A stretch of DNA of 64,000 nt from Limnephilus marmoratus (GCA_917880885.1 OU862907.1:71481072-71545071); one strand, 5' to 3'; shown: positions 20,271-32,244, counted from the first letter of the stretch. A program made the numbers and translations. Notes: generated from the letters alone by a model not told the origin.

Positions 20271-22926
20271 GTAAGTTGCATGTTGATTTCAGATGTTCAG
20301 AATTCTTGTCCGTTTTGAAATACTTTCTTTGATTTATTAAACATTTGTTCGTTTGCTCACGCCGTCCTCTTTTGTCGTTCACTTGTTATTTTGATATTTA
20401 CTTTAAAATGTATTAATTATTTTTTTTTAAATTATGCTCACAAAAAGATCCCTCTCACGTTTAGACTTTATCCTATATCGGAAATGATATAAGTTACATG
20501 AAGTATTACTTTACATTACATATACATAACTAAAGCAAGCAAACATATTTGTATTGACAATAAATATATAAATTGATTTAAAAATGTTCTAGAGTAAATG
20601 ATGTTTTCTCCCTAAAAAGCATCAACATAGTTGTTCCTCTTGGAGTCCGGAGTATCAATAATTGAATTATGTTTTTTTTACTCCAGGCAGTTTATGTTTG
20701 GAGACTGTTACTATCAATGCAAAACCAGGACCTCCAGTAGAAATCAGAGGGGTGATTCCCTGTATGGATATTGACATAGATCTCATGGATGTTAAAAAAG
20801 AATGCTTAGAGCGCTCTGAAGGACTGACGAAGGTTGCAGGTAAAATTGTTTTTAAATTTGTTAGAGTTAAAAAATCGTTTTCTCCTAATTATTTCTTTTT
20901 GCTGAAGCTATTTTAATAAAATTTTTGAAGCTATCTATGTCTTTAATCTTTTTCAGAATTATTGACCAACTTGCGCACCCATTCTGGAAAAAAACCTTTT
21001 TCTTGTGCCGACTGCAACTATTTATGTTCTAAAAAGGGTAATTTAAATCGTCATATGTTGACTCATAGTAGAAAAACACCTTTTTCATGTCCCGACTGCA
21101 ACTATTCATGTTCTCGAAAGAGTGATTTAAAACGTCATATGTTCACTCACAGTGGAACAAAACCTTTTTCTTGTGCGGACTGCAATTATTCATGTTCTCA
21201 AAAGGGTAATTTAAAAAGTCATATGTTCAGTCACAGCGGAACAAAACCTTTTTCATGTCCCGACTGCAACTATTCATTTTTTCTCAAGGCTCATTTAGAT
21301 TGTCATATGCTCTGTCACAGTGGGACAAAACCTTTTTCATGTCCCGACTGCAACTATTCATGTTCTCGAAAGGGTGATTTAAAAATTCATATGTTCATTC
21401 ACAGTGAAACAAAACCTTTTTCTTGTGCCGACTGCAACTATTCATGTTCTCGAAAGGGTGAATTAAAAATGCATACGTTCACTCACAATGGAACAAAACC
21501 TTATTCATGTCCCGACTGCAACTATTCATGTTCTCGAAAGAGTCATTTAAAAGATCATATGTTTACACACAGTGAAACAAAACCTTTTTCTTGTGCCGAC
21601 TGCAACTATTCATGTTCTCGAAAGGGTGAATTAAAAATTCATACGTTCACTCACAGTGGAACAAAACCTTATTCATGTCACGACTGCAACTATTCATGTT
21701 CTCGAAAGAGTGATTTAAAACGTCATATGTTCACTCACAGTGGAACAAAACCTTTTTCTTGTGCGGACTGCAATTATTCATGTTCTCAAAAGGGTAATTT
21801 AAAAAGTCATATGTTCAGTCACAGCGGAACAAAACCTTTTTCATGTCCCGACTGCAACTATTCATTTTTTCTCAAGGCTCATTTAGATTGTCATATGCTC
21901 TGTCACAGTGGGACAAAACCTTTTTCATGTCCCGACTGCAACTATTCATGTTCTCGAAAGGGTGATTTAAAAATTCATATGTTCATTCACAGTGAAACAA
22001 AACCTTTTTCTTGTGCCGACTGCAACTATTCATGTTCTCGAAAGGGTGAATTAAAAATGCATACGTTCACTCACAATGGAACAAAACCTTATTCATGTCC
22101 CGACTGCAACTATTCATGTTCTCGAAAGAGTCATTTAAAAGATCATATGTTCACACACAGTGAAACAAAACCTTTTTCTTGTGCCGACTGCAACTATTCA
22201 TGTTCTCGAAAGGGTGAATTAAAAATTCATACGTTCACTCACAGTGGAACAAAACCTTATTCATGTCATGTCTGCAACTATTCATGTTCTCGAAAGAGTG
22301 ATTTAAAACGTCATATGTTCACTCACAGTGGAACAAAACCTTTTTCTTGTGCGGACTGCAATTATTCATGTTCTCAAAAGGGTAATTTAAAAAGTCATAT
22401 GTTCAGTCACAGTGGGACAAAACCTTTTTCATGTCCCGACTGCAACTATTCATTTTTTCGGAAGGCTCATTTAGATTGTCATATGTTCTGTCACAGTGGG
22501 ACAAAACCTTTTTCATGTCCCGACTGCAACTATTCATGTTCTCGAAAGGGTGATTTAAAAATTCATATGTTCACTCACAGTGAAACAAAACCTTTTTCTT
22601 GTGCCGACTGCAACTATTCATGTTCTCGAAAGGGTAATTTAAAAAGTCATATGGTCAGTCACAGTGGGACAAAACCTTTTTCATGTCCCGACTGCAACTA
22701 TTCATGTTCTCGAAAGAGTGATTTAAAAAGTCATATGTTCGCTCACAGTGGAATAAAATCTTTTTCATGTCCTGACTGCAACTATTCATGTTCTCGAAAG
22801 GGTCATTTACAAATTCATATGTGCATTCACAGTGGGATAAAACCTTTTTTATGTACCGACTGCAACTATTCATCTTCTCGAAAGGGTGATTTAAAAAAAC
22901 ATATGTTCACTCACAGTGGAACATAA
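20126..22926 (+). CDS. Gene B: 23-finger C2H2 zinc-finger protein
   Basis: Exons at 20126-20270, 20687-20839 and 20957-22926 join in phase 1 with GT-AG introns into 755 residues. The leader (exons 1-2) carries two acidic modules; IKVEPG and VKKE are kept in the first, but the first site of the second has changed to INAKPG. The long exon encodes 23 complete fingers with CADC and CPDC openings and S[GE]TKP linkers, and ends HSGT and TAA. Fingers 2-8 recur as 9-15 and, in part, 16-19, a 588-bp higher-order repeat. It is expected to be a nuclear, sequence-specific DNA-binding factor; the target is unknown. Its intact frame makes it the best candidate for a working gene of the cluster. It faces gene C tail to tail. 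Confidence 0.88.
20687..20839 (+). CDS. Gene B exon 2 (second acidic module)
   Basis: The exon is 153 nt, from a CTCCAG acceptor to a GTAAAA donor. The Lys of the SUMO-like IKAE site present in C and D is Asn here. Confidence 0.85.
20957..22926 (+). CDS. Gene B exon 3 (23 fingers)
   Basis: It opens after TTTTTCAG with ELLTNLRTHSGKKPFSC and continues uninterrupted for 23 units of 84 bp. Confidence 0.9.
21121..22560 (+). repeat. 588-bp higher-order repeat of seven fingers
   Basis: AGTGATTTAAAACGTCATAT begins units at 21121, 21709 and 22297, each exactly 588 bp (7 x 84) apart. The third unit is partial and diverges after about four fingers. Confidence 0.9.
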
Positions 22927-23050
22927 CCTTTTGCTTGTGCCGACTGCAACTGTTCGTTTTCTGAAAAAGGTAATTTATGTTAATCGTCACATGATGACTC
23001 TCAGCAGAATAATTTTTTTTTCATTTTTCGACTGAAATATCAAATTTCTT
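22927..23050 (+). pseudogene. Decayed finger units after the gene B stop
   Basis: TTGTGCCGACTGCAACTGTT and a later TTTTTCGACTG remain from one or two units that follow the stop at 22924-22926. Confidence 0.65.
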
Positions 23051-23084
23051 TTTCACATAAGTGACTTTCTCTAAACAATGGAAT

Positions 23085-23485
23085 TTGCTTTTTTACATTC
23101 ATTACTCATTTTGGGAGGCAGTTATGGGACCGCCAACCCCGGTAATCATTATTTTGAAAAACCTTTCACTTTTACCATAGGTGGTCCGAGGAGGTTCATT
23201 ACGTTTTGTGACTTTGCAGGGGTGCCGGATTCATTGCGTGAGGTTTTCTATGTCTTGGTAGCGAATTCGTTTATTACCTAGTTCGTCGCGGGTCGGATAT
23301 GAGAGACTGTTTGAGGGAGACCTAATCTTTACCTGTTCAGTTGGATTATCTCGACCCATCTCCTCGCACCGTAGTTGAAGGGTTAGATTCGTATATCAGT
23401 CACTTCTGGATACACTGACCTAAGATTTCTACCCACCCCTCGTACCTTATTCCTTCCCAGAAAATCCTCTCCTTCCTTTTCTCGA
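23085..23485 (+). repeat. Dispersed repeat Z, copy 1
   Basis: It shares GACTTTGCAGGGGTGCCGG, CACTGACC and the CT-rich tail TCTCCTTCCTTTTCTCG with 28430-28770 and 47430-47740. It is a non-coding interspersed repeat, probably SINE-like; the class is unproven. Confidence 0.55.
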
Positions 23486-23499
23486 AATGAAAACCTAGT

Positions 23500-24110
23500 C
23501 TCCTTCAACGAAAGCAATCTTCCGAACAAGCCATCCATTGATATGCTTGGAGTAACTCTAATTGACCAGCTCAGATATGGTGGCTCCATCGAGATTCGTT
23601 CATCGAGGCCAGAGTAAAATTAGCCTCCCAAAAACTGGGCGTATTATACAGGACCAGCAGATACTTTAATAGTACACAACTCTGTACAAATCATACGTGC
23701 GCCCTACGGTTGAATTTGGCAGCCACCTCCAGTCTGGAGCTCCAAAATACCTAAAACATACCATCGAATCTGTGTTAAAACAGGCGGTCCGTTTGATAGA
23801 TTCTCCCATCTTAACAGACGGATTGCAATCCTTAGAGCTATGGTGTCAGGTATGAATGCTATCCTTGTTCTACCGGTATTACAATGGAAGATACTCTGAG
23901 GAACTAGCATCATTGATCCCTTCGGCACCGGTGCATAGTCCGGAAACACGTGAAACGCGTGCCCAACATTTATACACGGTTGAAATTTGTCACATGAGAA
24001 CGGGTCGCTTCTTCGACTCATTCTTGTGTTCAACAGCTCGGCTGTAGCACGATTTTTCGGCCCTAGTGTTTCCTCCTTCCTTCAACATGGGTTTCTTCAA
24101 ATTATTACAT
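23500..24110 (+). pseudogene. LINE C-terminal fragment
   Basis: Plus-strand frames give ARVKLASQKLGVLYR, then LSLFYRYYNGRYSEELASLI and HMRTGRFFDSFL, ending near FPPSFN. This is the usual order at the C-terminus of a widespread insect LINE. Frameshifts are frequent. Confidence 0.65.
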
Positions 24111-24111
24111 T

Positions 24112-24862
24112 TTTTGAGGTTTTAAGAATGTTTAAACATTGAAAATTTAGTATACATCTTTAGTTTGTAGTCAAGTCGAAAATAATTTCTTGATCTGATC
24201 TCCCTCATATTAAAATATATTCAGATTCAATTGAAAATAAAAATCAACATAAAATACTAAAACACATTAATTTTAATCACTGTATTCCCCCTGAGAGTAT
24301 AAACTATAATTACTTGATGAAAGAATTAAATTTATTTTAACTCTCAGATTGAAGAATTACATAAGTCTTAATATTTATATTCTAAATTGTAAATGGTGGT
24401 ATAGACAGCCCTTATTTAATTCACTTCAGAATTTTAAATATCTACCAGAGCTACTCGTTATAAAATGCTGTTTAAATGCAACAATACCAGGATCAACCAT
24501 GACTCAGTATTCGGAACACTTGCTTGTACCTAGGTTGCATAAAGTTAGTAATAGATACGCAGATGTGGCGGATCTATTTAACTACACGGAAGATAGTTAC
24601 AAAAGTGCTATCAAATCTTTCAATTAAATTTGTAATAAATTTAACTATTCTAGCTTATTTGTATTATAAAATTTTGTATATAGGTACCTGATGTCATTTC
24701 GTGTTCATTGTTAATGGTATATTTACACCTTTGATATAAATAAATTATGCTTTATTATGTCACAGCAGTTTTTCCTTCTTCGAAACTTACCTATTGGCAC
24801 ATTTCTATGGAGCTCTCTTACTAAGAAATTTAACACAATCATAATCAGTGAACGCGTAAGGC
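24112..24862 (+). repeat. Dispersed repeat Y, copy 2
   Basis: It is the second copy of the repeat at 17398-18130, with the same orientation relative to gene B and the same boundaries. Confidence 0.7.
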
Positions 24863-25556
24863 TTTACTGTTGTTCTTGTAATACAAGTAAGTTCATTGGA
24901 ATCATTTTGATTTAAACCTCTTAAGCAGGGTTTCCCAACCAGTGGTCCGCGGACCACTAGTGGTCCGCGAGAGCTAGAATATGGTCCGCGAAAGATTTCA
25001 AATGGTTTCAAATGGGGCATTCACAAGATTCACTAATCCACATGAAACGACAAAAAAGTGAGGCGATGAAAACGTTTTTAATTCATTGGTCTAAAAAATA
25101 TGTATGGGTCTCTATTTATTTTTTCGTTCAGTAATTTTAGTTAGAATAAAACGCAAGGTGAGCTATTTTACAATTTTTAAAAGCTTATATTAAAAAAAAA
25201 TCTTTAAAAAATATTACATAGTTATTTCTAATAATAAAATTTGGAAGCGTTTTTCATCAACAGATCCTTTCAAAAACAGTTTTTAGTTTTCGGATACGTT
25301 TACAAACATTCCATTTTTATGGAATTTATTGCAATGCGGAAATATTCTTATTTAAAGACAAAATAAATATGGTCGAGGCCTGATGGATTATTTATGAGTG
25401 GTGTGAACATGTTGGGTTCTAACATAATTTTTCCTTTATTTTTTTTTAATATATAAGATCTGTAAGTAAATGTTCCTAATAAAAAAAAATTAACAAAATT
25501 TTGTATTGTGATCTAAAATAATTAAAGGGAGACCAGAATTTTTTTAAATAATTCAA

Positions 25557-28045
25557 TTGTGTCAGCAAAATTGCTATAAACTTCGTGATTTCATTTGCAA
25601 ACTTCATTTAAGTAGGTTCCTACGGATAAGTCAAGTAGACGAAGAAAATTATAGTGCATTCGCAACTTTGAAGACACTCCTTGACGACAGTAAATATGAC
25701 ACGTTAAAAGAAAGCATACAAGAGAATATTATTTTATGTCATTTGCAAATAAATGTTCGCCGATGAATTCAATCGTTAATTCCCAGAATATACCAATACA
25801 TAAGATAAAGTTCACCAAAAACTGATACGCAACCTTTTTCGGTACAAATACCAGAGAAGTATCAGAAGAGATCCAAGAAGAACTTATTGATTTACAAAAT
25901 GACTGAAACTTTAAGGACGCATTCGAATCTAATTCTTTGGAGCAGTTTTGGTGTAAAAACACAATTTCGTATATTAAAATTCGAGAAATTGCTTTGCGCT
26001 ATCTTATGCTTTTCCCAATAATTTATTTATGCAAACAAGGGTTTTCTGCCTTACAACTAATTAAAAACAAGTCCAGGAATCGATTGAAAGTAAGTGATGT
26101 CATCAGTGGCGTAGTGTGGGTGTCGGCCGCCCTCGGCGGAGGAAATTTTCGCCGCCCCCTTATTTCGGTACTTCAAGCGCCGGCGGGGGAGGGGGGGGAA
26201 ATCCCATTTTTTGACGAGTGTTCCTCCAACAAAAAATCATGTTTATAAATCCTACAACAAAGTTCATAACTGCTGTCGGAAATCAAGAATGGTATTCGAA
26301 CTTTTACACCATTTTTCGCCACTTTAGCGCTTTTTGCCACAATTTGGCACTATTTAAAATACCTAGGATTGTTTTGCTGCCAGGCAAATTTTCCTTTATT
26401 TAAAAGTAATTAGATAGAATTTTACGATTTTATAATATATATTTTTTAAATCCTATGAATATGTGATAATCAACAAAAGATAGGTGAATTCATTGGATAT
26501 CTATAATCAGTTTATGTCACTCAACATTAAAATTCGGAGATATGTTTTTTTTTTTAATGTGGGCGGAAATTATTCAAAATGATCACTAAAAAATCTCGAG
26601 CAATCGGAGAAAAAAGTTTTAAATCGCGCTGTCGTTCCAGTGATTCGAACGCAGGGCAGGTTTTAACTTACGATTGATTCTGCGTTACAGTCGCCAAATA
26701 ATAGTTACACACGGAATAATCAATTTCTCAGAATTTTGTAACATTTGGTATGCAACTCAAATGTAAGGCTTCACTCGGCACACGATGAGTCTGTAACTCG
26801 TTATTTAATTTATCGTTGTATTTTGACCACAAAACCAGTTTAAACTTAATCTGTATGCAAGGAATCAAAACTTCACTTAGAACATGAAAATGTTTTTTTC
26901 TTTGATTCTGTCATTAAATAAATAGTCTGCAACTAGAATTTAAAAACTGCACATCGAATAAGAGAATGTTTTCCGTCGTAAAGTGTCAGAAAATGAATCC
27001 ATATTACACTCTGAAAATAAAACTGGTTTAAATTAAGTCTATACCTGGCGAAGTAATACTACACTCAGAACATAAATATGGTTTTCTTTGATTCTGGCAG
27101 CACTTACATAGTCTGCAAAATAATAGAATATTATAACTGCACTTCGAATAAGAAAATGTTTCCCTTCGGAAAGTGTCAGCATATGAAACCACAACACAAA
27201 TTTTACATTCTGAACACAAAACTGGTTTAAATTATTTCTGTATGCGGCGAATTCAAGCAACACCCAGAAGATGAAAATGTTTTTTTTTTGTTTCTGGCAA
27301 AACATACATAATCTCAACTAGAATTTCATAACTGCACTTAGAATAAGAGAATTTTTTCCTTCGAAATGTGTCAGCAGATGAATCCACATCTGGAAATTTA
27401 AATTCTCAACACGAAATTGGTTTAAATTAAGTCTTTATGCGGCGAAATAAAAGTACTCTCAGAATATTTAAAAAAAAAAACTTTGATTCTGGCGGCACAT
27501 AAATAGTCTGCAACTAGAATTTTATAACTGCACTTCGAATAAAATAATGGTCTCTTTCGAAATTTATCAGCAGATTAATAATATATACAACTGCAATTCA
27601 ATCGTTCAATTCTAACACAATTCTAGTTTTAATTAAGAGTGAATCTGTTTGCGAGTTTCCAGCTTTAATTAGTATTACTCTCATAATATGCTTTCGGTTT
27701 TCCTACGAATTACGAAATTTGCAGCTTAAAAAAATAAAATTATTGACATTTATAATAAATAATAAAAGAATGAATAGGTTATGAAAAAATCCGTGCTTAT
27801 TTCGATCGTCCAAATCGTAGGTGCGACAAAAATATGAAATGAAATGGTTTTCATTTTTTCAAGATTTTATTATTAGACATTATTTTTTATTGTGAAAATT
27901 TGTCGCCCCCTTAAAAATGCCGCCCCCGCCCCCCCCCCCCCTTCACGCTACGCCACTGGATAACATGCGTGTAGCTTTGAGCAAAAATATTTCCCCAAGA
28001 ATTCAAAAACTTGTACAGAAGATGCAAGCTCAAAAATCTCTTTGA
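25557..28045 (+). pseudogene. hAT transposase remnant (ZBED5/SCAND3-like)
   Basis: Segments at 25557-25766 and 25937-26103 include LCKQGFSALQLIKNKSRNRL, the conserved C-terminal dimerisation region of hAT transposases. The protein resumes at 27959 after the nested element with MRVALSKNISPRIQKLV and ends at a TGA (28043-28045). The N-terminal half and catalytic part are missing or unrecognisable. Confidence 0.75.
26104..27958 (-). mobile_element. Nested hAT-like element with decayed finger-like repeats
   Basis: The ends CAGTGGCGTAGTGTG and CACGCTACGCCACTG are inverted repeats, and GATGTCAT / GATAACAT (6 of 8 identical) flank it. Poly-G and poly-C tracts lie inside both ends. The interior (about 26880-27640) is a tandem array of about 220-bp units whose minus strand reads CSECKICVV and FSYSKCSYNI, which look like worn zinc-finger motifs. 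Confidence 0.75.
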
Positions 28046-28249
28046 CACTAACAAAAATTATATGTTTTCAATTACAACACTGTTAACTCATGTTATTTTG
28101 AATGTTATAATACTTACTAATGTTAATCGTTTCTATTAAAGATTAATTTTAGATTGATTCAGTTTATTTTTAACCTTGTGGTCCGTGCTAACAATAATGA
28201 AATCAAAGTGGTCCCTGGTCACAAAAAGGTTGGGAACCACTGCTCTTAA

Positions 28250-28430
28250 GGGTGCAGTTCTTCATTTTGCTATTTTGTTCGTTGTTGTATAAAAATATTA
28301 TGTTACCATGTTAATTATATGATTCTGAAAAAATATGGAAAACTTATTATAATAACTATTATTAATAAATCTTAAACAAAAACCACGATGTTTTAATATA
28401 ATACCTAAGAATCAATCAAGGTGGGTAGGT
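28250..28430. other. Intergenic DNA
   Basis: No feature is recognised. Confidence 0.4.
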
Positions 28431-28770
28431 GGTAATTGGATAACCAAAACATCCTGCCATAGGTCATCCCAAATGGTTCGCTGCTTTTGGTGACTTAGCA
28501 GAGGTGGAATCTTGACGGCAGATGCGACTGCCCGCCAACTGCATGGCAGGCCAGATTGGAAGAGACTGGTTCAGGATGACTTTTCACCTCTCCAACAGGA
28601 CTCTCTCGGAACATTGCCTTGCACCGCAGAAGGAGGCATAGATTTCTTATGTCACTTCTGGACACACTGACCCCTATATTCCTACTCACCTCTTATATCT
28701 TTTCTTCCTGAACTTCTTTTCTTCCTTTCCTAAAAAGACCCTCCAGACAGCATCTTCAAAGATGACACTA
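28430..28770 (+). repeat. Dispersed repeat Z, copy 2
   Basis: TTGGATAACCAAAACATCCT, CTGCCATAGGTCA and the CT-rich tail with AAAGATGACA match copy 3 at 47430-47740. Confidence 0.65.
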
Positions 28771-30995
28771 AGCCCTGGTATGTATATATATATTTTTTAA
28801 ATATGTATATGTACCATTAATTTGGGAGTCTGGTAAGCATTTTATTTTTTATTGTTACGTACAAAGTTGTATGCATTGACATCTCTCTGTTTTTTTAGTA
28901 TGGTTAAATTATTAAATGAACCAGGAAAAGTTAGCAACAGAATTAATTCAGTTGCTGTGGTCAGTTTCTGTCAAAATAAATTCAGATGGTATGGGGTTAC
29001 ACTTTCCATTAAATTCAAATTACATGTTTCTATAAAATCCAACGTAGCTATAGTAAAAAAATATAAATTTGTAATTACAAGCCCAATATGAATTTTGGTG
29101 CTTCCCAAAACTCAAACTTTTAGGATCAAATAAAAACGTCATATTATTTTGAAAACCATTTTTTTATTTTAAATGCACATTTAAGGTTAGGTATACATAT
29201 AACCCATAATTAACATACATCATATACTATTGCTTTTTAGGATATCCAATACTTTTTGTTTTTATTTTCAATAATTTATAACAACTTTATATTATCATAT
29301 ATACAAAAGGTTCTTTTCACTTTTATATGTACACATTTTTTTAGTTTTTTTTCTTCACACTGAATGTTGGTTATAATTTTTAGTTATTTATTAATTTTTA
29401 TTTTTTCCCCTTTACACACGAGTTTTTAACTTTCGTAAAGGAAAATATGTCTAGTGTATAATTTGAAATTTACATATATTATCATGTTAATTTAAGAACC
29501 TTTATGATTGTAATAAAAAAAAATATAAAAAAATTGTTAGGTAATAATACATTTTTGAATTGTTGAATATTTAGTTGAAAAATATCTATTATATAAAAGA
29601 ACGGATAATTTAGTAACAGAATCATTTTTCCGAACTGCATTTCACCTCAAAATAATAAAAGTAACCCGTTTAATCATAGGAGACCATATTTGTCCCAACG
29701 CACATAGGTCTCATATAAAACGCTGTAACTCCTTTACTATCATAGTTAGAAATATATTCTAATCGGTGTTAGAAAGGAAAAACACTACGCTTTATATTCC
29801 AATCTAAAAAATAGCCACAAAAAAAGTAAAATGTACCCAAAGTTTTGAATCGCAAATTGAAAAAAAAAAAAATTAACTTATGGAATTTTTTACAAATTAT
29901 TTTTACACAGAGCGACAAAAAAGTGACGTTACAATATGTGTGTGTTATTCATTTTCTAATAAAAAATGTATGTGTTTTTATTTTTTTTATTATCAGTAAC
30001 TTGAGTTAGAAAAAACGGAAGGTGAGCCATTTTACTGAACACCCTTTAAATACGAAAATGAACTGATAGTGTTATTTTTACATAAACCTGAATAGACATC
30101 CCTAGTGAAAAAACACATTTCAAAGGTGATTGATAATACCTAAATAAATACTTTTATATGCATTTGAAAAAGGAACAAAAATGCTAAAACTCATGACTTT
30201 TCGGTTTTGACAGCGGTCTGAAGTCACAGATAAATTAATTACAAAAATTCTAGAGTTTCCACACGAATGAAATCTTTTAACCTACCTATAGGGATATTTG
30301 GCGTAAGCGATTTTGACCTCGTTTTCATACAGTTTCTTTAAACATAGGGATCAAAATCGCATAAATTTTTGAAAGGGTAATATACCTTAAATTGTGAAAA
30401 TCAATCTCACCATCGCAATATTTTACTTATAAACTAATTACTGGAAACGTAGATCGTCACCAAAGTATTATGGTGCCGCAACCGGCCGCAAAAAGAAAAA
30501 GATGGAGAGATTTGAAATTACGAATGTTAGAGGAGCGTGCCAGTTTTTAAACCGACAAAATTGTGAAAATGTTTAATAACACAATGACTCGTTTAAGTTC
30601 GTGTTATGTGTAACGTATTGTATTCTAATTGGAAAAAAATCAGTTTATAAATAAATATTAGACTATTTTCCTTCTGATTTCGCGCATTTTTTTGTTAAGG
30701 AAAGAGTTACACTTTTAAGTGAATAACCATCCAATTGGGACCAAGATAAATAAAATAATAAATTATATTTAAGTGTAGGCCTGTGAAATCTACAATTTAA
30801 AAATACAGTAGGATATAAAGTAATTTCAAAGATATTTGTGCTGATTGCATTGCTTCGATAATAATGTAAGATAATGCTATAACGCAATGAAATAATTAAC
30901 CGAACCTTCGCTTGGAAAATTAATAAGTTATGGAAATACATTGATTTAAGATTTTTATTGTTATATTAATTACATTCTGGAAAAATAATGCTACG
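28771..30995. other. AT-rich intergenic DNA
   Basis: Several short frames are open by chance. I find no domain, RNA gene or clear repeat. A short stretch near 30010 (AAGGTGAGCCATTTTAC) resembles 25158 in the outer hAT element. Confidence 0.5.
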
Positions 30996-30999
30996 TCCA

Positions 31000-31836
31000 G
31001 ACTGAAGCCCATCTTCTACCTGCAAACTTAGTTAGTTGGAAGGTTGCCCGGTGGTGTGGTGGCTGCGGCCAACCGTAGTCCAGTGTGTAAGACTCTTGAC
31101 TCACAATCCGGAGATCGCGGGTTCGAACCCGGCATGCGCAAATAAATTTTATTTGATTAATTTGTGTTATTTCACAATTAATTCATTAAAAATAATATAT
31201 AGTATATTTGCGGCATGTTCCAGAGTGGAAGATACTATCAGTATCGCCCTAGTGTAAGACCAGACCACCATTCAAAATTGAAACGTTGTTTGAAAATGGC
31301 TTTAGCCGTGTTTGGTGACCAGATCTGAATAGCCATGTACTTCCCAACCTTCCTCTTCCCCACCTCCTTCCCCTCCCCACTACCTTCAGCCTCACAACAT
31401 ACCCCAATTGGGGATGCCATAGTCTCACTGGCTCCAGACGAGAGCAGTTGAGATTTTTGTGCGGTATTCACTGTAAAAAAAAAAAAAATCCAACATCCAA
31501 CCCCGAAATCCGAACTCCAAAATGGCGGACATTAAACAGCTGTAGCTACGCTATATCTTATCAGTAATACCTACAATTATTATAATATACAAGACATGTT
31601 TTCAAACAAATATTATACTACTCTCCGTAATAATATTGTCATTTTAATGATCGCCTGCCTTTTCGCAGACTGATGTGTGGACGGCTGCGGCAGGCTGGTT
31701 TGTGTGAGTTGGCTTTCGGGATCGCCTCCAACCTTCCAACTCGAACTTCCAACGCACGAACACCCCTTCACACGATCGCCCAAACGTTTGAAGTTAGAAC
31801 GTTGGCCACAGTGTGGGCTTACCATAACAAAGTCAG
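31000..31836. mobile_element. MITE copy 2, split by a SINE
   Basis: Its right end CAAACGTTTGAAGTTAGAAC...GGCCACAGTGTGG is the inverse of the left end of MITE copy 1 (19213). The left end (GTTAGTTGGAAGGTTG) is separated from the rest by the SINE at 31046-31488. Confidence 0.55.
31046..31488 (+). repeat. Full-length tRNA-headed SINE
   Basis: The head has a Pol III A-box-like GTGGTGGCTGCGG and a B box GGTTCGAACCC (about 31122). The body contains TGGTGACCAGATCTGAATAG and the end is a 14-A tail. Other copies are at 49589-50009 (minus) and 3422-3570 (partial). Confidence 0.85.
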
Positions 31837-32080
31837 TATGAGACATATAATACGAAGATATTAATTTATTAGATTTCGAATAATAAAAACGTTTTCAATA
31901 AAAATATTTCATACTTCGAGATAAAATAAGTAAATTTCATCAATTCCTTACAATAATCAATAAAATGTACTATCAATTAATTCAAAATTTTGAAAGAGAT
32001 TTGATAACATAGGTACCAAGGCAGGCACACGATATTGCGACATTCTAAAAATGAAAAAAATTTATACCGCTATTAATCGC
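31837..32080. other. AT-rich intergenic DNA
   Basis: No feature is recognised. Confidence 0.4.
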
Positions 32081-32244
32081 CTTTTTCAGAAAATGAACAG
32101 TTACAGTTGGGACATTAAAAAGGTTTCGTTCCACTGTGAGTCAATATATGACTTTTTAAATTACCCTTTTGAGAATAAGAATACTTACTTCGGAAAAAGA
32201 AAAAGGTTTTTTCCACTGTGAGTCAACATGTGAAGCTTAAACGA
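32080..32244 (-). pseudogene. Worn terminal finger units
   Basis: Two degenerate units with stops and lost Cys/His codons close the array. Confidence 0.7.

Larger units (their letters stand above)
24926..28242 (+). mobile_element. hAT transposon, decayed, with a nested element
   Basis: The ends CAGGGTTTCCCAACC and GGTTGGGAACCACTG are inverted repeats, and CTCTTAAG is duplicated at 24918-24925 and 28243-28250, the 8-bp signature of hAT. Inside are remains of a transposase C-terminus. A second element at 26104-27958 interrupts that coding region. Confidence 0.9.

Noticed and set aside
22655..22873. Open antisense frame in gene B
   Set aside because: It is a shadow of the finger repeat; similar antisense frames appear in every finger exon.
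27920..27942. Poly-C run as a regulatory or G-quadruplex site
   Set aside because: It is part of the GC-rich terminal region of the nested element, like the one at 44463-44490.
31046..31140. Functional tRNA gene
   Set aside because: The tRNA-like head is joined to a SINE body and A-tail, and related copies exist at 49589 and 3422.
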